From assembly GCF_000738675.1 (NCBI RefSeq), contig NZ_JPUX01000001.1, forward strand, positions 1,612,001 through 1,676,000: a DNA stretch of 64,000 bases, given 5' to 3'. Of this stretch, positions 15,243 through 24,434 are shown in pieces (within the stretch, counting starts at the first letter, position 1; each line of letters opens with the position of its first letter). The position numbers and the translations under genes are program-made. This stretch comes from Serratia nematodiphila DZ0503SBS1. GTDB lineage: Bacteria; Pseudomonadota; Gammaproteobacteria; Enterobacterales; Enterobacteriaceae. Under the pieces are notes generated by a model, which was not told the origin of the DNA, did not search any database, and saw only the letters and a list, made by a program, of their open reading frames with translations.

Positions 15243-16991
15243 TCAGTTTTTCTTCGCTAAAACCTGGTTGAGAGAACGGACTTCTTCACGTTCCTCCGCG
15301 CTCAGACCGCGCGTTCTGGCCTGGGCGATCAGCGTTTCCAGCCGTTGCTCGAGCACCGAGTCGTACAGGCTGGCCAACGTATCCAAAAAGGTCTGCTCGA
15401 CCATGTCCTCAACGATCATATGGTTCCAGGTCGCCAAGGTTTCAAGCTGCTGGCTGAATTTGTTGTCGCGATACAGCTCCAGCAATTGCCCGGTCGTCAG
15501 GCCCGGCTGCGCCAAACAGGTTTGCACCAGTTCGACGAACAGCGGCAATCCCGCCTGTTTGGTCTGCTCCAACCCTTCCAGCGAAGGGATAAGTGTAGCC
15601 AACTGCGGATTTTGCACCAGTAACCCTATCAGTATACGCATGGTTGTGCGTTTTAGCTGGGGCGCCTGATAAGGATTCGCATTTTCAGCCTGCTTGGGCA
15701 TCAGCTTGTCGAGCTGGCTGTCGTCCAGCAGCCCCAGCTTGTTGCCGAGCTCCTGGCGCAGGTACAAGCGCAACGTTTCGCCCGGCACCTGAGTAATCAG
15801 CGGCAGCGCCAGCGTGCTCAGCTTGGCGCGCCCGTCCGGGCTGCTCAGATCCACCTGCGGCAGCAGGCTTTCGAACAGGAACGTGGACAGCGGCTGCGCC
15901 TGCTCCATTCGCTGTTCGAAGGCTTCTTTGCCTTCCTTGCGCACCAGCGTGTCCGGATCTTCGCCGTCGGGCAAAAACATGAACCGCAGCTGGCGCCCGT
16001 CATTCAGGTACGGCAGCGCGGTTTCCAGCGCCCGCCAGGCCGCTTCGCGGCCGGCGCGGTCGCCGTCGTAACAGCAGACGACGTTGTCGGTGGCGCGGAA
16101 CAACAGCTGAATGTGTTCCGCCGTCGTCGAGGTGCCGAGCGAGGCGACGGCATAATCGATGCCGAATTGCGCCAACGCCACCACGTCCATATACCCTTCC
16201 ACCACCAGCAGCCGCTGCAGGGTAGGGTGGTTCTGCTGTGCTTCATACAGGCCGTACAGCTGGCGGCCCTTATGGAAAACTTCGGTTTCCGGCGAGTTCA
16301 GGTACTTCGGCATACCGTCGCCCAATACGCGGCCGCCGAAGGCGATCACGCGCCCGCGCTTGTCGCGGATGGGGAACATCACCCGTTCGCGGAAACGGTC
16401 GTACGAACGCCCCTGATCGTTAGTCACCAGCATGCCGGCATCGTTCAATGCGCGGCGCGAGTCGGCGTCGCGGCCGAAACGCTTCAGGGCGTTGTCCCAT
16501 CCCGCCGGCGCGAAGCCGATGGCGAAATGGCGAATAACGTTGTCACTTAACCCGCGCTGCTGCAAATAGTTGCGCGCAGGCGCCCCGGAGGACTGCTGCA
16601 GTGACTGTTGATAGAACGCGCTGAGCTGTTCCATCAGGTGGTACAGGCTCTGGCGCTGATGGCGTTCGATCTGGGTTGGCCCGGTGCCCGCTTCGTAAGG
16701 CACTTCCAGCCCGTGCATGGTCGCCAGTTCTTCGATGGTTTCGACAAACTCGAGTCGGTCGTAATTCATCAAAAAGTCGACGGCGTTGCCGTGCGCACCA
16801 CACCCAAAACAGTGATAAAACTGCTTTTCGCCATTAACGGTAAAGGAAGGCGTCTTTTCGTGGTGGAACGGACAGCACGCGTGATAGTTCTTGCCTTGCT
16901 TCTTGAGCTTCACGCGGGCGTCGATCAAATCGACGATGTCGGTGCGAGCCAGCAAGTCATTGATAAATACGCGCGGAATTCGTCCAGCCAT
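15243..16991 (-). CDS. dnaG: DNA primase DnaG
   Basis: The 582-residue enzyme makes RNA primers at the replication fork. The N-terminal zinc-binding domain has CPFHHEKTPSF and FGCGAHG (about 40-66). The TOPRIM core has VVEGYMDVVAL near 265 and DGDRAGREAAWRALE near 310. The C-terminal helicase-binding domain ends the protein. It lies between rpsU and rpoD in the macromolecular synthesis operon, with an attenuator upstream that lowers its expression relative to rpsU. Confidence 0.98.
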   Translation of the reverse strand: MAGRIPRVFINDLLARTDIVDLIDARVKLKKQGKNYHACCPFHHEKTPSFTVNGEKQFYHCFGCGAHGNAVDFLMNYDRLEFVETIEELATMHGLEVPYEAGTGPTQIERHQRQSLYHLMEQLSAFYQQSLQQSSGAPARNYLQQRGLSDNVIRHFAIGFAPAGWDNALKRFGRDADSRRALNDAGMLVTNDQGRSYDRFRERVMFPIRDKRGRVIAFGGRVLGDGMPKYLNSPETEVFHKGRQLYGLYEAQQNHPTLQRLLVVEGYMDVVALAQFGIDYAVASLGTSTTAEHIQLLFRATDNVVCCYDGDRAGREAAWRALETALPYLNDGRQLRFMFLPDGEDPDTLVRKEGKEAFEQRMEQAQPLSTFLFESLLPQVDLSSPDGRAKLSTLALPLITQVPGETLRLYLRQELGNKLGLLDDSQLDKLMPKQAENANPYQAPQLKRTTMRILIGLLVQNPQLATLIPSLEGLEQTKQAGLPLFVELVQTCLAQPGLTTGQLLELYRDNKFSQQLETLATWNHMIVEDMVEQTFLDTLASLYDSVLEQRLETLIAQARTRGLSAEEREEVRSLNQVLAKKN

Positions 16992-17014
16992 AAGCCCTTA
17001 CTTCATTAGCCTAT

Positions 17015-17054
17015 AAACGAGAACAAGCCGCGCATTCCTTTCGGAAAGCACGGC
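17015..17054 (-). terminator. Attenuator between rpsU and dnaG
   Basis: On the minus strand GCCGTGC pairs with GCGCGGC around an inner UUCC/GGAA helix and is followed by TTGTTCTCGTTT. This corresponds in place and sequence to the partial terminator T1 of the E. coli operon. Confidence 0.75.
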
Positions 17055-17127
17055 CTTCGTATGCAACTACTCGGTCTGCGCGATTTTGAAAATCAGAAAT
17101 TCACGCGGTGGGGTTGCCCCCGAAGAA

Positions 17128-17355
<228 letters not shown>

Positions 17356-17411
17356 TCAATAAAATTCGGTTTGCTGCTGGCCAAGCGCCAGCCTTTTCAA
17401 AATGGTGCGGA

Positions 17412-17441
17412 ATTTTACTCCAATGGATGCTGCTTTGTAAA
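17412..17441 (-). promoter_or_regulatory. rpsU promoter, proximal
   Basis: Reading leftward: TTTACA (17441-17436), an 18-base spacer, and TAAAAT (17417-17412), ending 69 bases before the rpsU start. Confidence 0.6.
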
Positions 17442-17506
17442 GCATCACAGCAAATTGAAACCCGCGTCGCTCTGCCGCAACGTGCGCAATTTTGCACCGG
17501 GCGCTG

Positions 17507-17535
17507 ATTATAGACTAATCAGAAAAAAATGCTCG
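17507..17535 (-). promoter_or_regulatory. rpsU promoter, distal
   Basis: Reading leftward, a perfect -10 TATAAT occupies 17512-17507. The -35 side is poor. The E. coli operon also has tandem promoters here. The rest of the 325-base gap to tsaD shows no gene. Confidence 0.5.
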
Positions 17536-17668
17536 TGTTTAATCGCTCAGGCATTTTCTGGATGAATCATCGACATAGGCGCAAGCCGGTGACAAGATGC
17601 GCGGCGCCGGCGGTAAATGCGGCGGAATGTGGTAGACTGGCGGCCGCACGTGAATGATGGGAAATGTA

Positions 17669-18682
17669 ATGCGAGTACTGGGTATAGAAACGTCCTGCGA
17701 TGAAACCGGAATTGCAGTGTATGACGATCAAACCGGTTTGTTGGCCAACCAATTATACAGCCAGGTGAAGCTGCACGCCGACTACGGCGGCGTAGTGCCG
17801 GAACTGGCCTCCCGCGATCACGTGCGCAAAACCGTGCCGCTGATTCAGGCTGCGCTGAAAGAGGCCAACCTGACCCCGGCCGACATCGACGGCGTGGCCT
17901 ATACCGCCGGGCCGGGCCTGGTGGGCGCGCTGCTGGTCGGCGCTACCGTGGGGCGCGCGTTGGCGTTCGCCTGGAACGTGCCGGCGGTGCCGGTGCATCA
18001 CATGGAAGGCCACCTGCTGGCGCCGATGCTGGAAGACAACCCGCCGGCGTTCCCGTTCGTCGCGCTGCTGGTCTCCGGCGGCCACACTCAACTGATCAGC
18101 GTCACCGGCATCGGTGAGTATGAACTGCTGGGCGAGTCGATCGACGATGCCGCCGGCGAAGCGTTCGACAAAACCGCCAAGCTGCTCGGCCTGGATTATC
18201 CCGGCGGGCCTATGCTGTCGAAGATGGCGCAGCAGGGCACGGCGGGGCGCTTCACCTTCCCGCGGCCGATGACCGATCGTCCGGGGCTGGACTTCAGCTT
18301 CTCCGGGTTGAAAACCTTCGCCGCCAACACCATTCGCTCCAACGGCAACGACGATCAGACGCGCGCCGACATCGCCCGCGCCTTCGAGGATGCGGTGGTG
18401 GATACGCTGGCGATCAAATGCAAACGCGCGCTGGAGCAAACCGGCTTCAAACGCCTGGTGATGGCCGGCGGCGTGAGCGCCAACCGCACGCTGCGCGCCA
18501 AGCTGGCGGAGATGATGCAGAAACGCGGCGGGGAGGTGTTCTATGCCCGCCCGGAATTTTGCACCGACAACGGCGCGATGATCGCCTATGCCGGCATGGT
18601 GCGCCTGAAGAGCGGCGCCAACCCGGCGCTGAGCGTTTCGGTGCGGCCGCGCTGGCCGCTGGCGGAACTGCCTGCGGTATAA
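17669..18682 (+). CDS. tsaD: tRNA threonylcarbamoyladenosine transferase TsaD
   Basis: The 337-residue ASKHA-fold protein works with TsaB, TsaC and TsaE to add threonylcarbamoyl to A37 of ANN-decoding tRNAs. It opens [20 protein letters not shown]. Metal is held by HHMEGH (about 110-115) and the late [10 protein letters not shown] motif. The start at 17669 matches E. coli; ATGs at 17654-17657 are in frame but not conserved. It is divergent from rpsU. Confidence 0.98.
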   Translation: MRVLGIETSCDETGIAVYDDQTGLLANQLYSQVKLHADYGGVVPELASRDHVRKTVPLIQAALKEANLTPADIDGVAYTAGPGLVGALLVGATVGRALAFAWNVPAVPVHHMEGHLLAPMLEDNPPAFPFVALLVSGGHTQLISVTGIGEYELLGESIDDAAGEAFDKTAKLLGLDYPGGPMLSKMAQQGTAGRFTFPRPMTDRPGLDFSFSGLKTFAANTIRSNGNDDQTRADIARAFEDAVVDTLAIKCKRALEQTGFKRLVMAGGVSANRTLRAKLAEMMQKRGGEVFYARPEFCTDNGAMIAYAGMVRLKSGANPALSVSVRPRWPLAELPAV

Positions 18683-18686
18683 AGCA

Positions 18687-18713
18687 AAGGGCCGGATTAT
18701 CCGGCCCTTCTGT
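18687..18713. terminator. Hairpin between tsaD and plsY
   Basis: AAGGGCCGG-ATTAT-CCGGCCCTT separates convergent genes. The T-tract is short (CTGTTATT). Confidence 0.65.
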
Positions 18714-19351
18714 TATTCCTCTCTCGGCTGGTCGCCGTTATCCGCGTCGTTTTTCTTCTTGCGGAACTTGCCCCAGATCTTGCCTTCCTGGCCGCGCCAC
18801 AGGCGCTGAATATTGTCGTGATGCCGCATCAGGATCAGGCAGGAGAGCATCGCTACCGGGAAGGTGAACTGCGGTTTGAACCACCAGACGTAGAACGGGG
18901 CGATCAACGCGCTGACGATGGCGCCAAGTGAAGAGTAGCCGCTGAGCAGCACCGTTAACAGCCAGGTGCCGGTCATCAGGCCGGTCAGATCCCAGCCGAT
19001 AGGCGCGATGGCGCCAAACGCCGTCGCCACGCCTTTACCGCCGCGGAAGTGGAAGAACACCGGATAGATGTGCCCCAGACAGGCTGCGATCGCCGTCAGG
19101 CCCAGATACAGCGGCGGCACATCGAGTTTGTAGGCCAGCCAGACCGGCAGCATCCCTTTCAGAATATCGAACACCAGCACCGCCGCCGCCGCCAGCCGGC
19201 CGCCGATGCGCAGGACGTTGGTCGCCCCGGGGTTTCCTGAGCCATGTTCACGCGGATCCGGCAGCCTGGCGATCCGGCAAACCAGGATCGCGCTGGAAAT
19301 CGAGCCGCACAGATACGCGAAGATAATCATGCCAAGCGCGGTAGCACTCAT
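18713..19351 (-). CDS. plsY: Glycerol-3-phosphate acyltransferase PlsY
   Basis: The 212-residue inner-membrane enzyme uses acyl-phosphate to acylate glycerol-3-phosphate in phospholipid synthesis. Several membrane spans are seen, with the conserved loops [12 protein letters not shown] (about 36-47), [13 protein letters not shown] (about 100-112) and RHHDNIQRL near the end. The start MSATALG matches E. coli; the frame is open 30 codons further up without similarity. It is divergent from folB. Confidence 0.96.
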   Translation of the reverse strand: MSATALGMIIFAYLCGSISSAILVCRIARLPDPREHGSGNPGATNVLRIGGRLAAAAVLVFDILKGMLPVWLAYKLDVPPLYLGLTAIAACLGHIYPVFFHFRGGKGVATAFGAIAPIGWDLTGLMTGTWLLTVLLSGYSSLGAIVSALIAPFYVWWFKPQFTFPVAMLSCLILMRHHDNIQRLWRGQEGKIWGKFRKKKNDADNGDQPREE

Positions 19352-19458
19352 AACGCGGTTCCGTTTAATAATGGTCGTTTTACTCGCAACATCTATGGAT
19401 AATACGCACATTCCGCTGGAAGTGGTATCCGGCAAGGCCAAAAACAGAGAATGACGTG

Positions 19459-19818
19459 ATGGATATCGTATTTATTGAAGAGCTTACCGTAATTACCACC
19501 ATTGGCGTTTATGAGTGGGAACAGGGCATTCGTCAGAAGCTGGTGTTCGATATCGAAATGGGCTGGGATAACCGGCCGGCCGCCGCCAGCGACGATGTAA
19601 ATGACTGTCTGAGCTATGCCGATGTCAGCGACGCCGTGATCCAGCATGTTGAATCGAACCGCTTCGCGCTGGTGGAGCGCGTGGCGGAGGAAATATCCGA
19701 AATTTTGCTTCAGCGCTTCAATTCCCCGTGGGTCCGTATTAAGGTCAGCAAACCGGGCGCTGTAGCACATGCCAATCGGGTCGGCGTGATCATTGAGCGC
19801 GGCACTCGTCCCGCATGA
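19459..19818 (+). CDS. folB: Dihydroneopterin aldolase FolB
   Basis: The 119-residue enzyme converts dihydroneopterin to 6-hydroxymethyl-dihydropterin in folate synthesis. Family positions seen are [21 protein letters not shown], the catalytic region [10 protein letters not shown] and the end [14 protein letters not shown] at 19459 fits E. coli; a GTG one codon earlier is possible. A terminator follows. Confidence 0.95.
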   Translation: MDIVFIEELTVITTIGVYEWEQGIRQKLVFDIEMGWDNRPAAASDDVNDCLSYADVSDAVIQHVESNRFALVERVAEEISEILLQRFNSPWVRIKVSKPGAVAHANRVGVIIERGTRPA

Positions 19819-19880
19819 TTTTATGTCATCTGCTTGCAACGAAAGACCGTTAAGCTGGTCTTAATCCTGAGAATTGTTTT

Positions 19881-19915
19881 AGCGGCATTGTCTTTTAAGC
19901 ACTGCCGCTTTTTTA
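19881..19915 (+). terminator. Terminator after folB
   Basis: AGCGGCA and TGCCGCT enclose a 15-base loop and are followed by six T residues. Confidence 0.8.
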
Positions 19916-19951
19916 TGTGATGGCCGTTATTTTATGGGGTGAGCGAAGCAC

Positions 19952-20776
19952 ATGGCTGACATGCATTCACTGTTTATTGCGTTTGTTCTTGGGGTTGTCG
20001 AAGGGTTAACCGAATTTCTGCCGGTGTCTTCCACCGGGCATATGATTATCGTTGGCGAGTGGCTGGGTTTTACCGGCGACAAAGCCAAAACCTTTGAAGT
20101 CATCATCCAACTGGGGTCTATCCTGGCCGTGGTGGTGATGTTCTGGCGCCGGTTGTTCGGCCTGATCGGCATCCATTTCGGCGGCAAGCCAGTGGAGCAC
20201 GAGGGCAAAACCAGCGGCCAACTGAAGCTGGGGCATATCCTGCTGGCGATGATCCCGGCGGTGGTGCTGGGTCTGGTATTCCACGATGTGATTAAATCGC
20301 TGTTCGCGCCGAAAAACGTGATGTACGCGTTGGTCGTCGGCGGCCTGCTGTTGCTGGCGGCGGAATGGCTGAAGCCGAAGACACCGAGAGCGGAAGGGCT
20401 GGATGACATCACCTACCGCCAGGCGTTCATGATCGGCTGCTTCCAGTGCCTGGCGCTGTGGCCGGGTTTCTCCCGTTCGGGGTCCACTATCGCCGGCGGT
20501 ATGCTGGTGGGCGTAAACCGCTATGCGGCGTCCGAGTTCTCCTTCATCCTGGCGGTGCCGATGATGATTGGCGCCAGCGGTCTGGATCTGTACAAGAGCC
20601 TGCACTTCCTGACCTGGGGCGATCTGCCGATGTTCGCCGTCGGTTTCGTTACTGCCTTCGTGGTGGCGCTGATTGCGATCAAGACCTTCCTGTCGCTGAT
20701 CAAACGCATCTCGTTCGTGCCGTTCGCCATCTACCGCTTTATCGTGGCGGCCGTGGTTTACATGGTATTCCTGTAA
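19952..20776 (+). CDS. uppP: Undecaprenyl-diphosphatase UppP (BacA)
   Basis: The 274-residue integral membrane phosphatase recycles undecaprenyl diphosphate for cell-wall synthesis and gives bacitracin tolerance. Signature motifs are [17 protein letters not shown] (about 14-30, catalytic E and S/H) and [12 protein letters not shown] (about 174-185). Length and spans match E. coli. Confidence 0.97.
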   Translation: MADMHSLFIAFVLGVVEGLTEFLPVSSTGHMIIVGEWLGFTGDKAKTFEVIIQLGSILAVVVMFWRRLFGLIGIHFGGKPVEHEGKTSGQLKLGHILLAMIPAVVLGLVFHDVIKSLFAPKNVMYALVVGGLLLLAAEWLKPKTPRAEGLDDITYRQAFMIGCFQCLALWPGFSRSGSTIAGGMLVGVNRYAASEFSFILAVPMMIGASGLDLYKSLHFLTWGDLPMFAVGFVTAFVVALIAIKTFLSLIKRISFVPFAIYRFIVAAVVYMVFL

Positions 20777-20788
20777 GCCCGATGGCAA

Positions 20789-20817
20789 GAAAAAACCCCG
20801 CTCTGCGGGGTTTTTTT
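20789..20817. terminator. Bidirectional terminator between uppP and cca
   Basis: CCCCGC-TCT-GCGGGG is flanked by A and T runs on the two sides. Confidence 0.92.
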
Positions 20818-22060
20818 ATGCCTGATCGTTGAGGATGGTTTGGTTGAGCTTCCAGTCGGCCAGCGCCTGCTGGCGACGGCGTTTGAGCTCATCGCGGATC
20901 GCGGTGCCCTGCAGCCCGCTGGCTACCACCTCTTTAATAGATACCGCGTTCGCCACCTGATACGCCTGGCGCAGATAGTCGCCCTGCGGATAAGGATTTT
21001 CCTCAAAGCCGGTGCGGCCGCGCGCGTCCGCCTCGCTGGTCAGGATCATCTGCTCCAGCCTTTGGGGCTTGCGCCAGACGTCGATGGCGTCGAACAGCTT
21101 CAGCAGGGTCTCCGGCCGCAGCTTGTTCACGGTGTGGATCAAATCATGGTACTCGGCCACCAGCTTGCTCAGATCGCGCACCGGATTGGGCACCCGCAGC
21201 CGCTGGCATAGCGCTTCGACCAGCCGCACGCCCGCCGGGCCGTGGCCGTGGTGATGCGGCCAGAACGCTTTTGGCGTCAATCCTTTGCCGAGGTCATGAC
21301 ACAGGGTGGCGAAGCGTACGTCCACCTCGGGAGTGAGGCGGGCGGCCATCGCCAGCGCCATCAGCGTATGCACGCCGGTGTCGATCTCCGGATGCCATTT
21401 GGCGGGGGCAGGCACGCCGAACAGCGCGTCGATTTCCGGGAACAGCACCGCCAGCGCATCGCAGTCGCGCAGCACCTGAAAATAGACCTGCGGGCTCTGG
21501 CTTTGCAGCGCCTTTTCGGTTTCTTTCCAGACGCGTTCGGCGGTCAGCGCGGCCAGTTCACCGCTGTGCGCCATCCGGCGCATCAGGGCCAGCGTTTCGT
21601 CGGCGATGCGAAAACCCAGATGGGCGAAGCGAGCATTGAATCGCGCCACGCGCAGCACGCGCAGCGGATCCTCGCCGAACGCGTCGGAAACGTGGCGCAG
21701 CACGCGCGCCTGCAGATCGGCCACGCCGCCGTAGGGGTCAATCAGTTCCCCTTCGGCGGAACGGGCGATGGCGTTGAGGGTCAGATCGCGCCGCAGCAGA
21801 TCTTCTTCCAGCGTGACGTCCGGCGCGGCATAGCAGGTAAAACCGGTGTACCCCTGGCCGGATTTGCGCTCGGTGCGCGCCAGCGCGTACTCCTCGTGGG
21901 TATCGGGATTGAGGAACACCGGAAAATCTTTGCCGACCTGCTGGTAGCCCAATGCCAGCAGCTCCGCCGGCGTGGCGCCCACCACCACCCAATCATGATC
22001 GACCACCGGAATGTTGAGCAGGCTGTCGCGAACGGCGCCGCCGACCAGATAAATCTGCAC
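20816..22060 (-). CDS. cca: Multifunctional CCA-adding enzyme
   Basis: The 414-residue protein combines nucleotidyltransferase, phosphatase, phosphodiesterase and 2'-nucleotidase activity and repairs tRNA 3' ends. The N-terminal core has [13 protein letters not shown], the metal pair DHDW, and [11 protein letters not shown]. The C-terminal HD domain has LCHDLGKG (about 255). Start is GTG at 22060, because AGGAG lies seven bases ahead and VQIYLVGG aligns with E. coli MKIYLVGG. The longer reading frame upstream is arginine-rich and not conserved. Confidence 0.96.
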   Translation of the reverse strand: MQIYLVGGAVRDSLLNIPVVDHDWVVVGATPAELLALGYQQVGKDFPVFLNPDTHEEYALARTERKSGQGYTGFTCYAAPDVTLEEDLLRRDLTLNAIARSAEGELIDPYGGVADLQARVLRHVSDAFGEDPLRVLRVARFNARFAHLGFRIADETLALMRRMAHSGELAALTAERVWKETEKALQSQSPQVYFQVLRDCDALAVLFPEIDALFGVPAPAKWHPEIDTGVHTLMALAMAARLTPEVDVRFATLCHDLGKGLTPKAFWPHHHGHGPAGVRLVEALCQRLRVPNPVRDLSKLVAEYHDLIHTVNKLRPETLLKLFDAIDVWRKPQRLEQMILTSEADARGRTGFEENPYPQGDYLRQAYQVANAVSIKEVVASGLQGTAIRDELKRRRQQALADWKLNQTILNDQA

Positions 22061-22134
22061 TGTTGACTCCTGAATATCGTGTAAGGCTCTGTCTATCAGA
22101 TTACATGAATTGGCCGCGGGATGTCGGCGCCAAT

Positions 22135-22158
22135 GAAAAAGGCGCCCGCAGGCGCCCA
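22135..22158 (-). terminator. Terminator after ygiM
   Basis: On the minus strand GGCGCC-TGCG-GGCGCC is followed by TTTTT. Confidence 0.8.
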
Positions 22159-22182
22159 AACTCAAACTGAACGATACTGAGA

Positions 22183-22803
22183 TCAGTTCATCCAGCGATT
22201 GTTGTTCTTGCGACGCGGGATCAGGTGCGGCAACAGCAGGCCCAGCAGCAAACCGACGCCGGCGACGCCGCCGCCGTACATGAACCATTGCAGAATAATG
22301 GTGCGCTGCTTGTCGTCGAGCTGCAGGTTAACGGCGTTGACCTTCTTCTGCGCGACCACCAGCTGGTTTTTCAGATCCTGGTTTTCCTTCTGCAGGCTGC
22401 TGATGGTGCTGTCGCTGCCTGCGACTTTTTCCTGCATTTCCGCCGTGCGCTGGTTCCAGGTGTTGTCGATGTTGGTGAGCTTGTCGGTCAGGGTTTTCAC
22501 CTGCTGTTCCAGCTCCGGCACGCGGGTGCGCAGGCTTGGCGTCTGGCTGAGTTGGTCGAGCGGGATCCAGGTGGTGCGGCCCTTCGGATCGCGGATCTGG
22601 CCGTAGTTGGTGCTGTCGTTGACGCTCAGCAGGGTCACTTCTTCACCGGCGTTCAGAGTGCCGACAATACGGTACTGATTACCTGGGCCGCTATGGACGT
22701 AAGTGCTTAACTCATCGGAGATATAGCGTTTATCTTCGGCATGTGCGGCCCAAGTGATGCTGAAGCTCAGCGCGGCAAGGAAAATCAGGCGTAATTTCTG
22801 CAT
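22183..22803 (-). CDS. ygiM: SH3-domain membrane protein YgiM (TIGR04211 family)
   Basis: The 206-residue product has a signal peptide (about 1-22, ending AAHA), a bacterial SH3 domain (about 25-90, [16 protein letters not shown]), a long coiled coil (about 95-165) and a C-terminal span (about 172-192) before a basic tail. This is the E. coli YgiM layout, an envelope protein of unclear role next to cca and ygiF. The 278-base gap to ygiF holds no other gene. Confidence 0.92.
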   Translation of the reverse strand: MQKLRLIFLAALSFSITWAAHAEDKRYISDELSTYVHSGPGNQYRIVGTLNAGEEVTLLSVNDSTNYGQIRDPKGRTTWIPLDQLSQTPSLRTRVPELEQQVKTLTDKLTNIDNTWNQRTAEMQEKVAGSDSTISSLQKENQDLKNQLVVAQKKVNAVNLQLDDKQRTIILQWFMYGGGVAGVGLLLGLLLPHLIPRRKNNNRWMN

Positions 22804-23081
22804 TAGTTCATCGTTTCTGGGTGAATTTATGGAACGATAGTAGAGGGTTCAGTCTGACGACGCAACGCCAAAACCGGAATGAGAACTATCTTACTGTGGC
22901 TGATTCTGTGAGTTGCGCAGCGTTTTATAACGTAACAGGTTTTTTCTACAGTTAGCAGGGTTAAGGCGCCGGGAATCGCGGTAAGATAACGGCAACTGTG
23001 CGTCAGTGGGCAGCATACGGCGGGCCGAGCGCGCCGCGCTGAAACCGACGCGAATGCGTAACTTATTGGTGTTAAAGAATT

Positions 23082-24389
23082 ATGACCGTTGAAATTGAAC
23101 TGAAATTCATCGCCGCGCCGCAAGCGGTGGCCGCTCTGCCACACTGGCTCGCCGCCTGGCCGCATCAGCATTCCGCGCCGCAAAAGCTGACCAACATTTA
23201 CTTCGAAACGGCCGACAACTTCCTGCGCAGTCACGACATGGGGCTGCGCATTCGCGGTTTCGACGATCGCTATGAGATGACCATCAAAACCGCCGGTAAA
23301 GTGGTGGGCGGCCTGCACCAGCGCCCGGAATACAATGTCGCTATCGCCGAGCCGCAGCTGGCGTTGGCGCAGTTTCCTGCCGACATCTGGCCGCAGGATT
23401 GCGATATCACGGCGCTGCAGCAGGCGTTGCAACCGCTGTTCCGTACGGATTTTGTGCGTGAGAAGTGGGTGGTTACTTACGGCCAAAGCGAGATAGAGAT
23501 TGGCCTGGATCAGGGAGAAGTGCGTGCTGGTGGCCTCAGCGAAGCCCTGAGCGAGATAGAACTGGAGCTGCTGAAAGGCAATACCGCCGATCTGCTGGCG
23601 TTGGCCGGTGAGCTGGCGGCGCACGACGGGCTGCGTCAGGGCAGCCTGAGCAAGGCGGCGCGCGGTTACCACCTGGCGCAGGGCAATCCGCCGCGTGAGG
23701 TGCGCCCGCTGCGGGTGCTGAAGCCGGCGGCGAAGGCGACCGTGGAGCAGGGGATGATCGCCGCCTTCGAGCTGGCGCTCAGCCACTGGCAGTACCATGA
23801 AGAGCTGTGGCTGCGCGGCGACGCGCAGGCGCGCGCTTCGGTGATTGAGGCGGTCGGCGCGATCCGCCAGGCGCTGGTGATCTTCGGCGGCCTGGTGCCG
23901 CGCAAGGCCAGCGCCGATCTGCGCGCCCGCCTGACCGAGCTCGAACCGCTGTTGGCGGACAAAACCGCGCAACCAGAGACCCTGTGTTACAGCGCGGTCT
24001 ACCTGCAATGTAAGTTGGCGCTCACATCATGGCTGGTGAGCGGCGCCTGGCGGCCGTTTATCGACGCCAAAGCGCAGGCCAAGCTGGACGGTTCTTTCAA
24101 ACGCTTCAGCGACATCATGCTGGGGCGCAGCGGCGCGGAGCTGAAAGAGGCCTTCAGCCGTACGCTGAACGAAGATGAATATCAGGAACAATTGCCGCGC
24201 CTGACGCGTCAGATTTCGGCGCTGGTCCTGCTGTCGGGCGCTTATCCCGACGAGCAGACCGGGCCTTATATCGAGGCCTGGCGCGAGCTGCAGGCGGCGC
24301 TGAGCGAGCGCCGCCAGGGCTGGTATGAAGCCAGCCGCAAACAGGCCTTATCGCATGCGCCATTCTGGTTAAACGGCGCGCTTCGTTAA
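23082..24389 (+). CDS. ygiF: Inorganic triphosphatase YgiF (CYTH-CHAD)
   Basis: The 435-residue enzyme hydrolyses tripolyphosphate. The N-terminal CYTH domain starts with the hallmark EIELKF (4-9) and has strands such as LTNIYFETADN and MGLRIRGFDDRYEMTIK. The C-terminal CHAD domain (about 220-425) is helical and histidine-rich, thought to bind polyphosphate. It precedes glnE by 45 bases, as in E. coli. Confidence 0.94.
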   Translation: MTVEIELKFIAAPQAVAALPHWLAAWPHQHSAPQKLTNIYFETADNFLRSHDMGLRIRGFDDRYEMTIKTAGKVVGGLHQRPEYNVAIAEPQLALAQFPADIWPQDCDITALQQALQPLFRTDFVREKWVVTYGQSEIEIGLDQGEVRAGGLSEALSEIELELLKGNTADLLALAGELAAHDGLRQGSLSKAARGYHLAQGNPPREVRPLRVLKPAAKATVEQGMIAAFELALSHWQYHEELWLRGDAQARASVIEAVGAIRQALVIFGGLVPRKASADLRARLTELEPLLADKTAQPETLCYSAVYLQCKLALTSWLVSGAWRPFIDAKAQAKLDGSFKRFSDIMLGRSGAELKEAFSRTLNEDEYQEQLPRLTRQISALVLLSGAYPDEQTGPYIEAWRELQAALSERRQGWYEASRKQALSHAPFWLNGALR

Positions 24390-24434
24390 TCCAGCCGGCC
24401 CGCCAGCCGCGGGCCGCAGAACGGGTCATACACT